A stretch of DNA of 23,370 bases from Bacteroidales bacterium UBA6408 (GTDB lineage: Bacteria; Bacteroidota; Bacteroidia; Bacteroidales; UBA932): NCBI GenBank assembly GCA_002439805.1, contig DJPQ01000094.1, forward strand, positions 548 through 23,917, written 5' to 3'. Shown here one piece after another: positions 14,931 to 22,031 of the stretch (positions are counted from its first letter, which is position 1; every line of letters starts with the position of its first letter). The translations under genes and the position numbers were made by a program. The notes beneath the pieces are model-generated. The model did not search any database. It was given only the letters and a program-made list of their open reading frames with translations, and was not told the origin of the DNA.

Positions 14931-17252
14931 CTATTTCCGTCCTCGGGAACGCCTGCGGCCGGTGGGCTCGGTGGTCTCGATGATGGACTTGCAGTCGGCT
15001 TCGGTGAGCTTGGCCGCGTCGGTCTTGGGCGGAATCTTGTAGTTGCCGCCGCTGAACTTGATGTACGGGCCGTAGTTGCCGTTGATGACGGTGATTCCGC
15101 TGTCCTTGAACTCGGCTATGATTTCGTTCGCCTTCTTGTTTTCGCTCTCGTCTATTATGGCCTTGCATTCGTCGAGCGTGATGGAGAGCGGGTCGGATTT
15201 CTTGGGGAGGGAGACATTGCGGTCGCCGTATTTGAGGTACGGGCCGAAGCGTCCCTTGGTGCAGATTATCGGGATTCCCTTGTACTCTCCGACGGTGCGC
15301 GGCAGCTGGAAGAGCTTGAGCGCCTCCTCAAGCGTGAGGGTCTCGATGAGCTGGCCCGGCGCGAGGTTCGCGAACTGGCGGCCTTCGCCCTCGCCCTTCT
15401 GGACATACGGGCCGAACTTGCCGAACTTCGCCACGAGAGGCTGTCCGTCGGAAGGGTCAGTGCCGAGCTCGCGGCTGACATGGCTGTATTCACCGTTGTG
15501 CAGGCACTCCTCCACGGTCTTGTGGAACGGGGCGTAGAAGTCTCCTATCACGCGATTCCATTTCAGCTCGCCTTCGGCAATCTCGTCGAGCTCGTTCTCC
15601 ACATTCGCCGTGAAATTGTAGTCAAGGATTTCGCTGAAGTTCTTCACGAGGAAGTCCGTGACGATGACGCCGATGTCCTGCGGAAGAAGCTTGCCCTTTT
15701 CCGCGCCAACTGTCTCCGTGCGGTCAATCGCCGAAATCACCCCGTCTCTCATCTTGAGGTCGGTGACCTTGACCTCCGTGCCCGGCTTGTCTCCGATTGT
15801 GACATACCCCCTTGCGCGGGTGAGTGTTCCCACGATGGTCGAGTAGGTCGATGGGCGGCCGATTCCGAGTTCCTCGATTTTCTTGATGATGGTCGCCTCG
15901 GAATAGCGAGGCGGCGCGGCTGTGAAGCGGCACTCGGCTGTCATCTCCACCTGCTGCACCCTGTCGCCGACCCTGATGTCCGGGATGACGGGCATCTCGT
16001 CGTCGTCCTGCTGCTGGTCGTCGTCGCGTCCCTCGATGTAGAGCCGCAGGAATCCGTCGAACTGAATCTTCGTGGCCTGCGCCGTGAACTTGCCTTCAGT
16101 CTTGTCGGACGAGAGCCTCACGTCGGTCTTGAGGGTCTTGGCGTCGGCCATCTGTGAGGCCACGGTGCGCTTCCAGATGAGCTCATAGAGCTTCTTCTCC
16201 TGGGCCGTGCCGTCGATGGAGACGCGGTCTATGTAGGTCGGGCGTATGGCCTCATGGGCTTCCTGTGCGCCCTTGGACTTGGTCTTGTAGTTGCGCACCT
16301 TGGAATACTCATCCCCGTATTCCCTGCAGATGTATTCCTTCGCGGCGTTTATCGCGAGTCCGGAGAGGTTGGTGGAGTCGGTACGCATATAGGTGATGAG
16401 TCCGCTCTCGTAGAGGTTCTGGGCAATCCTCATGGTCTGGCTCACGGGCAGGTGCAGCTTGCGGGAGGCCTCCTGCTGGAGTGTCGAGGTCGTGAACGGG
16501 GCCGCAGGCGTGCGCGTGCCTTCCTTGTTCTCGATGTCGCTCACCGCGAACTGCGCCCCGATGCATCTTCCGAGAAATTCCCGCGCCTCTTCCATCGTGC
16601 CGAACTTCCTGTCCAGCACGGCCTTGAGGAATGTTCCCGTGCCTGTGTTCTCCGGATGGAAAAGAGCCTCGATGCGGTAGAACCGCTCCCTCTCGAACGC
16701 CTGAATCTCCCTTTCCCTATCGACTATGAGCCTCAGCGCCACGGACTGCACGCGGCCGGCGGAGAGCTTCGGCTGCACCTTTCTCCAGAGCACCGGCGAC
16801 AGCTCGAACCCGACCAGCCGGTCGAGCACGCGGCGTGCCTGCTGCGCGTCAACGAGATCCATGTCGATGTCCCTCGGATTCTCCACGGCGTCGAGTATGG
16901 CGGACTTGGTGATTTCCTGAAACGTGATTCTCCTCGTGTTCTCCTTCTTCAGTCCGAGCGTCTCGTAGAGGTGCCACGATATGGCCTCCCCCTCTCGGTC
17001 GGCATCGGACGCGAGCCAGACTGTCCGCGAGTCGGCGGCGAGCTTCTTCAGCTCCGAGACCAGCTTGCGCTTACCCGCCGGAACCACATATTCGGGCTTG
17101 AAGCCGTCCTTTATATCCACGCTAAGCTCATTGTCGTGCAGATCCCTGATGTGCCCTTCGCTCGACTTGACGACATATTTTTCCTTTCCCAAATATTCCT
17201 GAATCTTCTTCGCTTTCGTCGGAGACTCGACAATTACAAGATTTTCCGCCAT
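14931..17252 (-). CDS. topA: DNA topoisomerase I (type IA)
   Basis: 773 residues starting MAENLVIVESPTKAK. It relaxes negatively supercoiled DNA by passing a strand through a covalent 5'-phosphotyrosine break. The Toprim domain carries Glu9 and the SDADREGEA motif (Asp83, Asp85, Glu87) that bind Mg2+. The catalytic tyrosine is Tyr288 in GLITYMRTDST, preceded by RVQSVALRLIVDRE and RTPAAPFTTSTLQQ. The C-terminus has three Toprim C-terminal repeats recognisable by KFGPYVQKG, RFGPYLKYG and NYGPYIKFS, instead of four-Cys zinc ribbons, then an Arg/Lys-rich tail. Length and layout are normal for Bacteroidetes. A promoter with 21-base spacing and a 5'-leader hairpin precede it. The TPR regulator gene follows after 21 bases. 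Confidence 0.97.
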   Translation of the reverse strand: MAENLVIVESPTKAKKIQEYLGKEKYVVKSSEGHIRDLHDNELSVDIKDGFKPEYVVPAGKRKLVSELKKLAADSRTVWLASDADREGEAISWHLYETLGLKKENTRRITFQEITKSAILDAVENPRDIDMDLVDAQQARRVLDRLVGFELSPVLWRKVQPKLSAGRVQSVALRLIVDREREIQAFERERFYRIEALFHPENTGTGTFLKAVLDRKFGTMEEAREFLGRCIGAQFAVSDIENKEGTRTPAAPFTTSTLQQEASRKLHLPVSQTMRIAQNLYESGLITYMRTDSTNLSGLAINAAKEYICREYGDEYSKVRNYKTKSKGAQEAHEAIRPTYIDRVSIDGTAQEKKLYELIWKRTVASQMADAKTLKTDVRLSSDKTEGKFTAQATKIQFDGFLRLYIEGRDDDQQQDDDEMPVIPDIRVGDRVQQVEMTAECRFTAAPPRYSEATIIKKIEELGIGRPSTYSTIVGTLTRARGYVTIGDKPGTEVKVTDLKMRDGVISAIDRTETVGAEKGKLLPQDIGVIVTDFLVKNFSEILDYNFTANVENELDEIAEGELKWNRVIGDFYAPFHKTVEECLHNGEYSHVSRELGTDPSDGQPLVAKFGKFGPYVQKGEGEGRQFANLAPGQLIETLTLEEALKLFQLPRTVGEYKGIPIICTKGRFGPYLKYGDRNVSLPKKSDPLSITLDECKAIIDESENKKANEIIAEFKDSGITVINGNYGPYIKFSGGNYKIPPKTDAAKLTEADCKSIIETTEPTGRRRSRGRK

Positions 17253-17285
17253 ATCGTAATCCGTTAAATTTATACCTTATATATA

Positions 17286-17303
17286 CCGCAAATTCGTTTG
17301 CGG
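17286..17303 (-). other. Hairpin in the topA 5' leader
   Basis: CCGCAAA and TTTGCGG form a perfect 7-bp stem around a four-base loop (CGAA on the topA strand, TTCG on the other). It lies just downstream of the inferred topA transcription start and about 34 bases before the start codon. It would sit near the 5' end of the mRNA, where it could stabilise the transcript or affect initiation. Confidence 0.5.
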
Positions 17304-17306
17304 CTG

Positions 17307-17339
17307 CAAAGTAACGGACAATTCGTCCATATTTCCAAA
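17307..17339 (-). promoter_or_regulatory. Probable topA promoter
   Basis: Read on the minus strand, TTTG (17339-17336) is followed after 21 bases by TTACTTTG (17314-17307). This matches the TTTG - 19 to 21 - TAnnTTTG layout of Bacteroidetes promoters with one mismatch at the second base of the -7 box. The start codon is 54 bases further on. Confidence 0.55.
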
Positions 17340-17348
17340 TTTATTGAC

Positions 17349-17356
17349 TAATTTTG
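17349..17356 (+). promoter_or_regulatory. Possible -7 box for the PBP1A-ddl-prmC operon
   Basis: TAATTTTG matches TAnnTTTG exactly and lies 77 bases before the PBP1A ATG, back to back with the topA promoter. No good -33 TTTG is seen at the right distance (a TTCG at 17322-17325 is slightly too far). The leader is A/T-rich. Confidence 0.4.
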
Positions 17357-17433
17357 CGACTTTGTACGAAAAAATATGCCCGAATCGGGGATATGTGTAT
17401 GGGATACGATGTTAAACGAATATATCCGGATAT

Positions 17434-19809
17434 ATGACCGAAAATACGAAAAAAAAGATAGTGCGATGGTTCTGGGGGCTGTTTCTCGCGCCTATATGTC
17501 TGCTCGCGCTGATGATTCTGCTCGTCTGGGCGTTCGCCGACATCCCGTCGTTCGAGGAACTGGAGAATCCTGACAGCAAGCTTGCCACGCAGATTATCGC
17601 CTCGAACGGGGACATCCTGACGACTATCCATGACGAGAACCGTCTCTATGTGAGCTACGACGAGCTGTCGCCCTACCTCGTCCAGGCGGCGGTGGCCACT
17701 GAGGACTCCCGTTTCTACAGCCATTCCGGGATTGATTTCTGGAGCCTCGGGCGCGTGTTCTTCAAGACCCTTCTCGGCCGCGACTCAAGTCAGGGCGGAG
17801 GCAGCACCATTACCCAGCAGCTTGCCAAGACCCTTTACCCGAGGGCGGACGTGAGCAGCAAGGTGCCGGGGTGGTCGAAGGTCAGGATGGTCTGGATTAA
17901 GCTGAAGGAGTGGATTACGGCGGTAAAGCTGGAGCGTAACTACACCAAGGACGAGATTATGGACATGTACATGAACGCCGTCTTTTTCGGGAGCAATGCC
18001 TACGGGGTGAAGGCGGCGTCGAGGACGTTCTTCGCGAAGAATCCGTCCGAACTGACGGTCGAGGAGAGCGCGACTCTGGTCGGGATGGTGAACAAGCCTA
18101 CGCGCTACAATCCTGTCCTCAATCCGGACAAGTCGCTGCAGCGCAGGAACTTCGTGCTTTCCCAGATGGAGAAGGCAGGCTATCTCACTAAGGATCGGTG
18201 CGACTCGCTCCAGCAGATTCCGATTAACGTGTCCTCCCATCAGGTCATGGACCACAATGCCGGGCTTGGGCCGTATTTCAAGGATATGCTCATACGCACC
18301 ATGAAGGCGTCCAGGCCCCTCCGGAGCGACTACTACTATGCCGAGGACTATGCCGCAGACTCGCTCCGCTGGGAGACCGACGGGCTTTACGGCTGGCTTG
18401 ACAAGAACCGCAAGGCAGACGGTTCAAAGTATGACCTCTACCGCGACGGACTGCGGATTTACTCGACCATAGACAAGAATATGCAGCGCTATGCGGAGGA
18501 GGCGGTTGCGGAGCATCTCGGGAAGGACCTGCAGCCGGCTTTCTTCCGCGAGCTCAGGCGTAAGCCCAATGCGCCGTTCGCCTCGGATGTGGACGCCGCG
18601 ACAAGGGACAGGCTGATGAAGCAGGCGCGCCGCTGGAGCGACCGCTACCGCATGATGAAGAAGGACGGCGCGTCGGAGTCCGAGATTATGAAAAGTTTCG
18701 GGGTCAAGACGCAGATGAGGGTTTTCTCCTGGAAAGGGAAGGGGTACATAGACACGCTGATGACTCCGGACGACTCCATAAAGTACTACAAGTCGTTCCT
18801 CCGTGCGGCGTTCGTCGCCGTGGAGCCGAACACCGGGTTTGTCAAGGCTTATGTCGGCGGCCCCAACTACCGCTGGTTCAAGTACGACAATGCGCGTCAA
18901 GGCAAGCGTCAGGTCGGTTCGACCATCAAGCCCTTCCTCTATTCGCTTGCCATGCAGGACGGCCTCACCCCATGCACCGAGGTCGTGAACGTTCCGCAGA
19001 CATTCGTCGTCGGGGACGACACCTGGACTCCGCGAAGCACCGACCGCGACGAGTGGATAGGGCTTACGGTGACGCTGAAATGGGGACTTACGAAGAGTTC
19101 GAACAACATTTCTGCCTATCTGATGAAGCAGTACGGCCCGCACGCCATGGCGGAGATGATGCATAAGATGGGCATAAACGGCCATCTCGACGAGGTTGAG
19201 TCGCTCTGCGTGGGTTCGACCGACCAGATGCCTTACGACATGATTGCCGCCTATAACACCTTCCCTTCGAAGGGAATGGCAATCACCCCTCTTTTTGTGA
19301 CGCGCATTGAGGACAACACCGGCAACACGCTCAGTGAGTTCACGAACCACAAGAAGGTGGCGATAAGCGAATATACGGCCTATGAGATGGTCGATATGAT
19401 GCGCTCCGTCGTGGATCACGGCACTGGAATCAGGCTTCGTGCAAAGTATGGCCTGAAGGGCGAGATTGCAGGAAAGACCGGTACTACAAATGATAACTCG
19501 GACGGCTGGTTCATCGGCTACACCCCTACGGTTACGGCAGGCGTTTGGGTCGGGGGCGAGGATCGTCAGATTCATTTCAGCTCGACTGCGCTCGGAGGCG
19601 GCTCGAACATGGCGCTGCCGATTTGGGGAATCTTCATGAAGAAGGTCCTGCGGGACGGGACGCTCGGAATCAGCGAGGAGGACCGCTTCACTCCGCCGTC
19701 GGGAGTCGTGATGAACATCGGCTGCGACGCGCTCGCGACCAAGGCTCCGGGGGAGAAAAAGACCGTCGAGACCCAGGAGGCGGCTGAAGAGGATTACTAC
19801 TTTGAATAG
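17434..19809 (+). CDS. Penicillin-binding protein 1A (bifunctional transglycosylase/transpeptidase)
   Basis: 791 residues. It polymerizes lipid II into glycan strands and crosslinks the peptides in the periplasm. After a short basic cytoplasmic tail there is one membrane anchor (about 15-35). The GT51 domain has EDSRFYSHSGID (catalytic Glu90), GGGSTITQQLAKTLY and KLERNYTKDEIMDMYMN. The transpeptidase domain has SxxK as STIK (Ser496, Lys499), SxN as SSN (555-557) and KTGT (Lys681). All catalytic motifs are intact and the length is normal for class A PBPs. The Glu/Asp-rich C-terminus (EEDYYFE) has no extra domain. ATG 17434 precedes a basic tail typical of the family. Its stop lies 5 bases before the D-Ala-D-Ala ligase ATG, so they form an operon joining precursor synthesis and wall polymerization. 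Confidence 0.95.
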   Translation: MTENTKKKIVRWFWGLFLAPICLLALMILLVWAFADIPSFEELENPDSKLATQIIASNGDILTTIHDENRLYVSYDELSPYLVQAAVATEDSRFYSHSGIDFWSLGRVFFKTLLGRDSSQGGGSTITQQLAKTLYPRADVSSKVPGWSKVRMVWIKLKEWITAVKLERNYTKDEIMDMYMNAVFFGSNAYGVKAASRTFFAKNPSELTVEESATLVGMVNKPTRYNPVLNPDKSLQRRNFVLSQMEKAGYLTKDRCDSLQQIPINVSSHQVMDHNAGLGPYFKDMLIRTMKASRPLRSDYYYAEDYAADSLRWETDGLYGWLDKNRKADGSKYDLYRDGLRIYSTIDKNMQRYAEEAVAEHLGKDLQPAFFRELRRKPNAPFASDVDAATRDRLMKQARRWSDRYRMMKKDGASESEIMKSFGVKTQMRVFSWKGKGYIDTLMTPDDSIKYYKSFLRAAFVAVEPNTGFVKAYVGGPNYRWFKYDNARQGKRQVGSTIKPFLYSLAMQDGLTPCTEVVNVPQTFVVGDDTWTPRSTDRDEWIGLTVTLKWGLTKSSNNISAYLMKQYGPHAMAEMMHKMGINGHLDEVESLCVGSTDQMPYDMIAAYNTFPSKGMAITPLFVTRIEDNTGNTLSEFTNHKKVAISEYTAYEMVDMMRSVVDHGTGIRLRAKYGLKGEIAGKTGTTNDNSDGWFIGYTPTVTAGVWVGGEDRQIHFSSTALGGGSNMALPIWGIFMKKVLRDGTLGISEEDRFTPPSGVVMNIGCDALATKAPGEKKTVETQEAAEEDYYFE

Positions 19810-19814
19810 TGAAT

Positions 19815-20831
19815 ATGAAGAATTATAAAAGCATAGCCGTGATTTACGGCAGCGATTCATCTGAATGGGAAGTGTCCTGCCGCAGCGGAAAGTTCACGGC
19901 GTCGCAGATTGACGGGACAAGGTATGACGTCTATGAAATCTTCGCCCGTTTCGGCTCGTGGACCGTGGTGGCGATGCGTCCCAAGGGCGGCGTGCGCGTC
20001 GAGTTCGACGAGGCTCCGCAGGTCGACAAGACCGATTTCTCCGCTGTGATAGGCGGAGTCAGGGTCAAGTTCGACTACGCCTACATCATGCAGCACGGCA
20101 TCCCCGGGGAGAACGGGCAGATGCAGGGCTATCTCGAAATGCTCCGCGTCCCGTTCAGCAGCTGCAGCGCGTTCGTCTCCGCCATCACCTTCGACAAGTT
20201 TTCATGCAAGAACTATCTGAAAGACGTCGATTTCGTGAAAGTTGCGAGGGACATATTCATCCGCAAGGGAGAGTGCCTTGACGGTCTGGCCGGCATGGCT
20301 GTGGCAAGGCTCGGGCTTCCGATGTTCGTCAAGCCCACCGACGGGGGGTCGAGCTTCGGGGTGACGAAGGTCAAGACTGCGGAGGATTTCGACAGGGCGG
20401 TAGCGTTTGCCTTCGAGGACAGCAGCATGGTTCTCGCCGAGGAGGCGATTGTCGGGCGTGAAATCACCTGCGCTGTCTATTTCGACGGGAAGTCCGAGGT
20501 CGCGCTCCCTGTCATAGAGATTGTCACAGACCGTGAGTTCTTCGACTACGACGCGAAATACAACGGTTTCAGCGAGGAGATATGCCCCGCTCCGCTTGAT
20601 GCGGATACCACGGCCATGGTTCAGGAGGCTTCGAGGAAGATATATGCCAGGATTGGCTGCTCGGGAGTAGTCAGGATGGACTATATCCTCGCCTCGGACG
20701 GTCTCTATTTCCTTGAAATGAACACGATTCCCGGCATGACCGCCGCATCCCTTGTCCCGAAGATGGTGCGTTCCGCCGGCCTGGAGATGACGGATTTCCT
20801 GAACACTATAATAGACAACACAGGCCGTTAG
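19815..20831 (+). CDS. ddl: D-alanine--D-alanine ligase
   Basis: 338 residues from ATG 19815; a GTG overlapping the PBP1A stop at 19809 is in frame but adds only two residues. The enzyme joins two D-Ala with ATP in the cytoplasm to make the dipeptide added to UDP-MurNAc-tripeptide. Visible ATP-grasp features are PMFVKPTDGGSSFGVTKVK (lysine and glycine-rich loop), LAEEAIVGREITCAVY, GVVRMDYILASDGLYFLEMN (metal-binding Glu and Asn) and NTIPGMTAASLVPKM (substrate loop). The N-terminal domain starts SIAVIYGSDSSEWEVSCRSG, a variant of the family's GG-x-SxE-x-x-VS pattern. Length is typical. It follows PBP1A by 5 bases and precedes prmC by 42 bases, probably in one transcript. Confidence 0.95.
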   Translation: MKNYKSIAVIYGSDSSEWEVSCRSGKFTASQIDGTRYDVYEIFARFGSWTVVAMRPKGGVRVEFDEAPQVDKTDFSAVIGGVRVKFDYAYIMQHGIPGENGQMQGYLEMLRVPFSSCSAFVSAITFDKFSCKNYLKDVDFVKVARDIFIRKGECLDGLAGMAVARLGLPMFVKPTDGGSSFGVTKVKTAEDFDRAVAFAFEDSSMVLAEEAIVGREITCAVYFDGKSEVALPVIEIVTDREFFDYDAKYNGFSEEICPAPLDADTTAMVQEASRKIYARIGCSGVVRMDYILASDGLYFLEMNTIPGMTAASLVPKMVRSAGLEMTDFLNTIIDNTGR

Positions 20832-20835
20832 TCTT

Positions 20836-20870
20836 TGTCATTTCGAGTGAAACGGGAAATCTTTGCGCGA
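20836..20870. repeat. Degenerate GTCATTTCGAG...GAAATC dispersed-repeat relic
   Basis: TTTGTCATTTCGAGTGAAAC followed by GGGAAATCTTTGCGCGA resembles, by recall, the widespread intergenic element TGTCATTTCGAGCGAAGCGA-GAAATC. It fills most of the 42-base gap between ddl and prmC. ATTTC and GAAAT arms can pair. Only one copy is seen here, so identification rests on sequence resemblance. Confidence 0.4.
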
Positions 20871-20873
20871 ACT

Positions 20874-21833
20874 ATGTGGCTGAAAGACTTGTATAATAAA
20901 GGACGCGAGCTTACGTCATCCGAATATCCCGACCCCCGCGAGCGCGACAGCCTTCTCAACATTCTTCTGGAGTCTGTCCTGCATCTTCAGCGGTACGCTG
21001 TCCTTACCGACCCGTTTCAGAACATCAGTGAGCGTGACTGCGAGCTTTTCCTCGGCTGTGCACGCCGTCTCGCGGAGGGTGAGCCGGTTCAGTACATCGT
21101 CGGCTGGACTGAGTTCTACGGCAGGCGATTCGACGTGACCCCGGACGTGCTGATTCCTCGTCCCGAAACAGAGCAGTTGTGCCGGGATGTAATTGAAAGG
21201 GCGCGGATTCTCTTCCCCGACAGACCGGGATGCATTATGACAGATGTCCCCGACCCTCCTGAGGCATCCCGCCAGTGTATTTCAGAGCTTTCCCCGCTGC
21301 GTATTCTGGATCTTTGCACCGGTTCGGGCTGCATCGCGTGGACTCTCGCGCTTGAACTCCCCGGTTCCTGCGTCGTTGGCGTCGATATATCTTCTGCGGC
21401 TTTGAAAGTGGCGAAGGCTCAGAATCTCCTGCCTGCGGCCGGGAATGCGGGCGTCTGTTGCCCACGGCATCCGGAATTTGTGGAATACGATGTTCTCCGC
21501 GGACCGGATTCTTTCGACTGTGACTGCGGCGGGTTCGATGTCATTGTCTCCAATCCTCCCTATGTCCGTGAGAGCGAGCGCCTTCTGATGCGGCGCAATG
21601 TCCTTGAGCATGAGCCGTCACTTGCTCTCTTTGTGCCTGATGAAAACCCGCTGAAGTTCTACAAGGCCGTCCGTGACTGGGCGAGGCGGTTTCTCGTTCC
21701 CGGAGGACTGTTGTTTCTGGAGGGAAATGAGGCTCTTATGGAGGAGACGGGAGCGATTTTTTGCGATTTTTCCGAACACGGAACTTTCAGCGACTGTTTC
21801 GGAAAGCCGCGCTTCATCTTTGCCCGAAAATAG
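20874..21833 (+). CDS. prmC: Release factor glutamine N5-methyltransferase PrmC
   Basis: 319 residues from ATG 20874 (MWLKDLYNKG). In-frame codons back to a TTG at 20835 lie in a repeat-like element, so the ATG is preferred. PrmC methylates the GGQ-motif glutamine of release factors RF1/RF2 with S-adenosylmethionine. Motifs are GEPVQYIVGWTEFYGRRF and VLIPRPETE in the N-terminal/linker region, ILDLCTGSGCIAWTLA (SAM loop), VVGVDISSAALKVA and the substrate-Gln motif NPPY (227-230). Compared with the usual roughly 280 residues it is about 40 longer. Part of this is an extra, cysteine-containing stretch at about 114-141, between IPRPETE and the SAM loop. It follows ddl closely and is ended by a palindromic terminator. 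Confidence 0.95.
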   Translation: MWLKDLYNKGRELTSSEYPDPRERDSLLNILLESVLHLQRYAVLTDPFQNISERDCELFLGCARRLAEGEPVQYIVGWTEFYGRRFDVTPDVLIPRPETEQLCRDVIERARILFPDRPGCIMTDVPDPPEASRQCISELSPLRILDLCTGSGCIAWTLALELPGSCVVGVDISSAALKVAKAQNLLPAAGNAGVCCPRHPEFVEYDVLRGPDSFDCDCGGFDVIVSNPPYVRESERLLMRRNVLEHEPSLALFVPDENPLKFYKAVRDWARRFLVPGGLLFLEGNEALMEETGAIFCDFSEHGTFSDCFGKPRFIFARK

Positions 21834-21889
21834 TTCCGCAGATGCTTCGGAGGGCATTTCCGGCATAAGACCCCGGTTCCTGCCGCGCC

Positions 21890-21920
21890 AAAAGTTTGCG
21901 CAAACTTTTCGCATTTTATT
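21890..21920 (+). terminator. Palindromic intrinsic terminator after prmC
   Basis: AAAAGTTTGCGCAAACTTTT (21890-21909) is a perfect 20-base palindrome. As RNA it makes an 8-bp stem with a GCGC loop, followed by T-rich CGCATTTTATT. It lies 57 bases after the prmC stop and likely ends the PBP1A-ddl-prmC transcript. Confidence 0.7.
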
Positions 21921-21964
21921 GTAATAAAAAGGCCATGTGACTTGTTCTGTGACCGATTTTGCAT

Positions 21965-21997
21965 ATTAGCCGCTGAATATTTCATTCAACGGCTAAT
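21965..21997 (+). other. Long hairpin upstream of the lipoprotein gene
   Basis: ATTAGCCG-C-TGAAT (21965-21978) pairs with ATTCA-A-CGGCTAAT (21984-21997): 13 base pairs with one mismatch and a 5-base loop. T-rich sequence (TTGTTTCTTTG) follows. It sits 35 bases before the ATG at 22032 and could be a second terminator or a leader structure for that gene. Confidence 0.55.
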
Positions 21998-22031
21998 TGG
22001 TTGTTTCTTTGTGGCGATAAAATTTATTGCC

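Noticed and set aside
16254..17267. A 337-codon open frame on the plus strand (and another at 15480-16157).
   Set aside because: They run antisense to topA, which has every expected motif; the translations are low-complexity Arg/Leu/Glu-rich with no family resemblance.
18424..19860. A 478-codon open frame on the minus strand.
   Set aside because: It lies fully opposite PBP1A, whose catalytic motifs are intact, and its translation is Arg/His/Leu-rich without any recognisable domain; it is a GC-bias shadow.
21942..22031. A GTG start at 21942 for the last lipoprotein.
   Set aside because: The 30 extra codons cross a 13-bp hairpin and precede a complete lipoprotein signal peptide at 22032.
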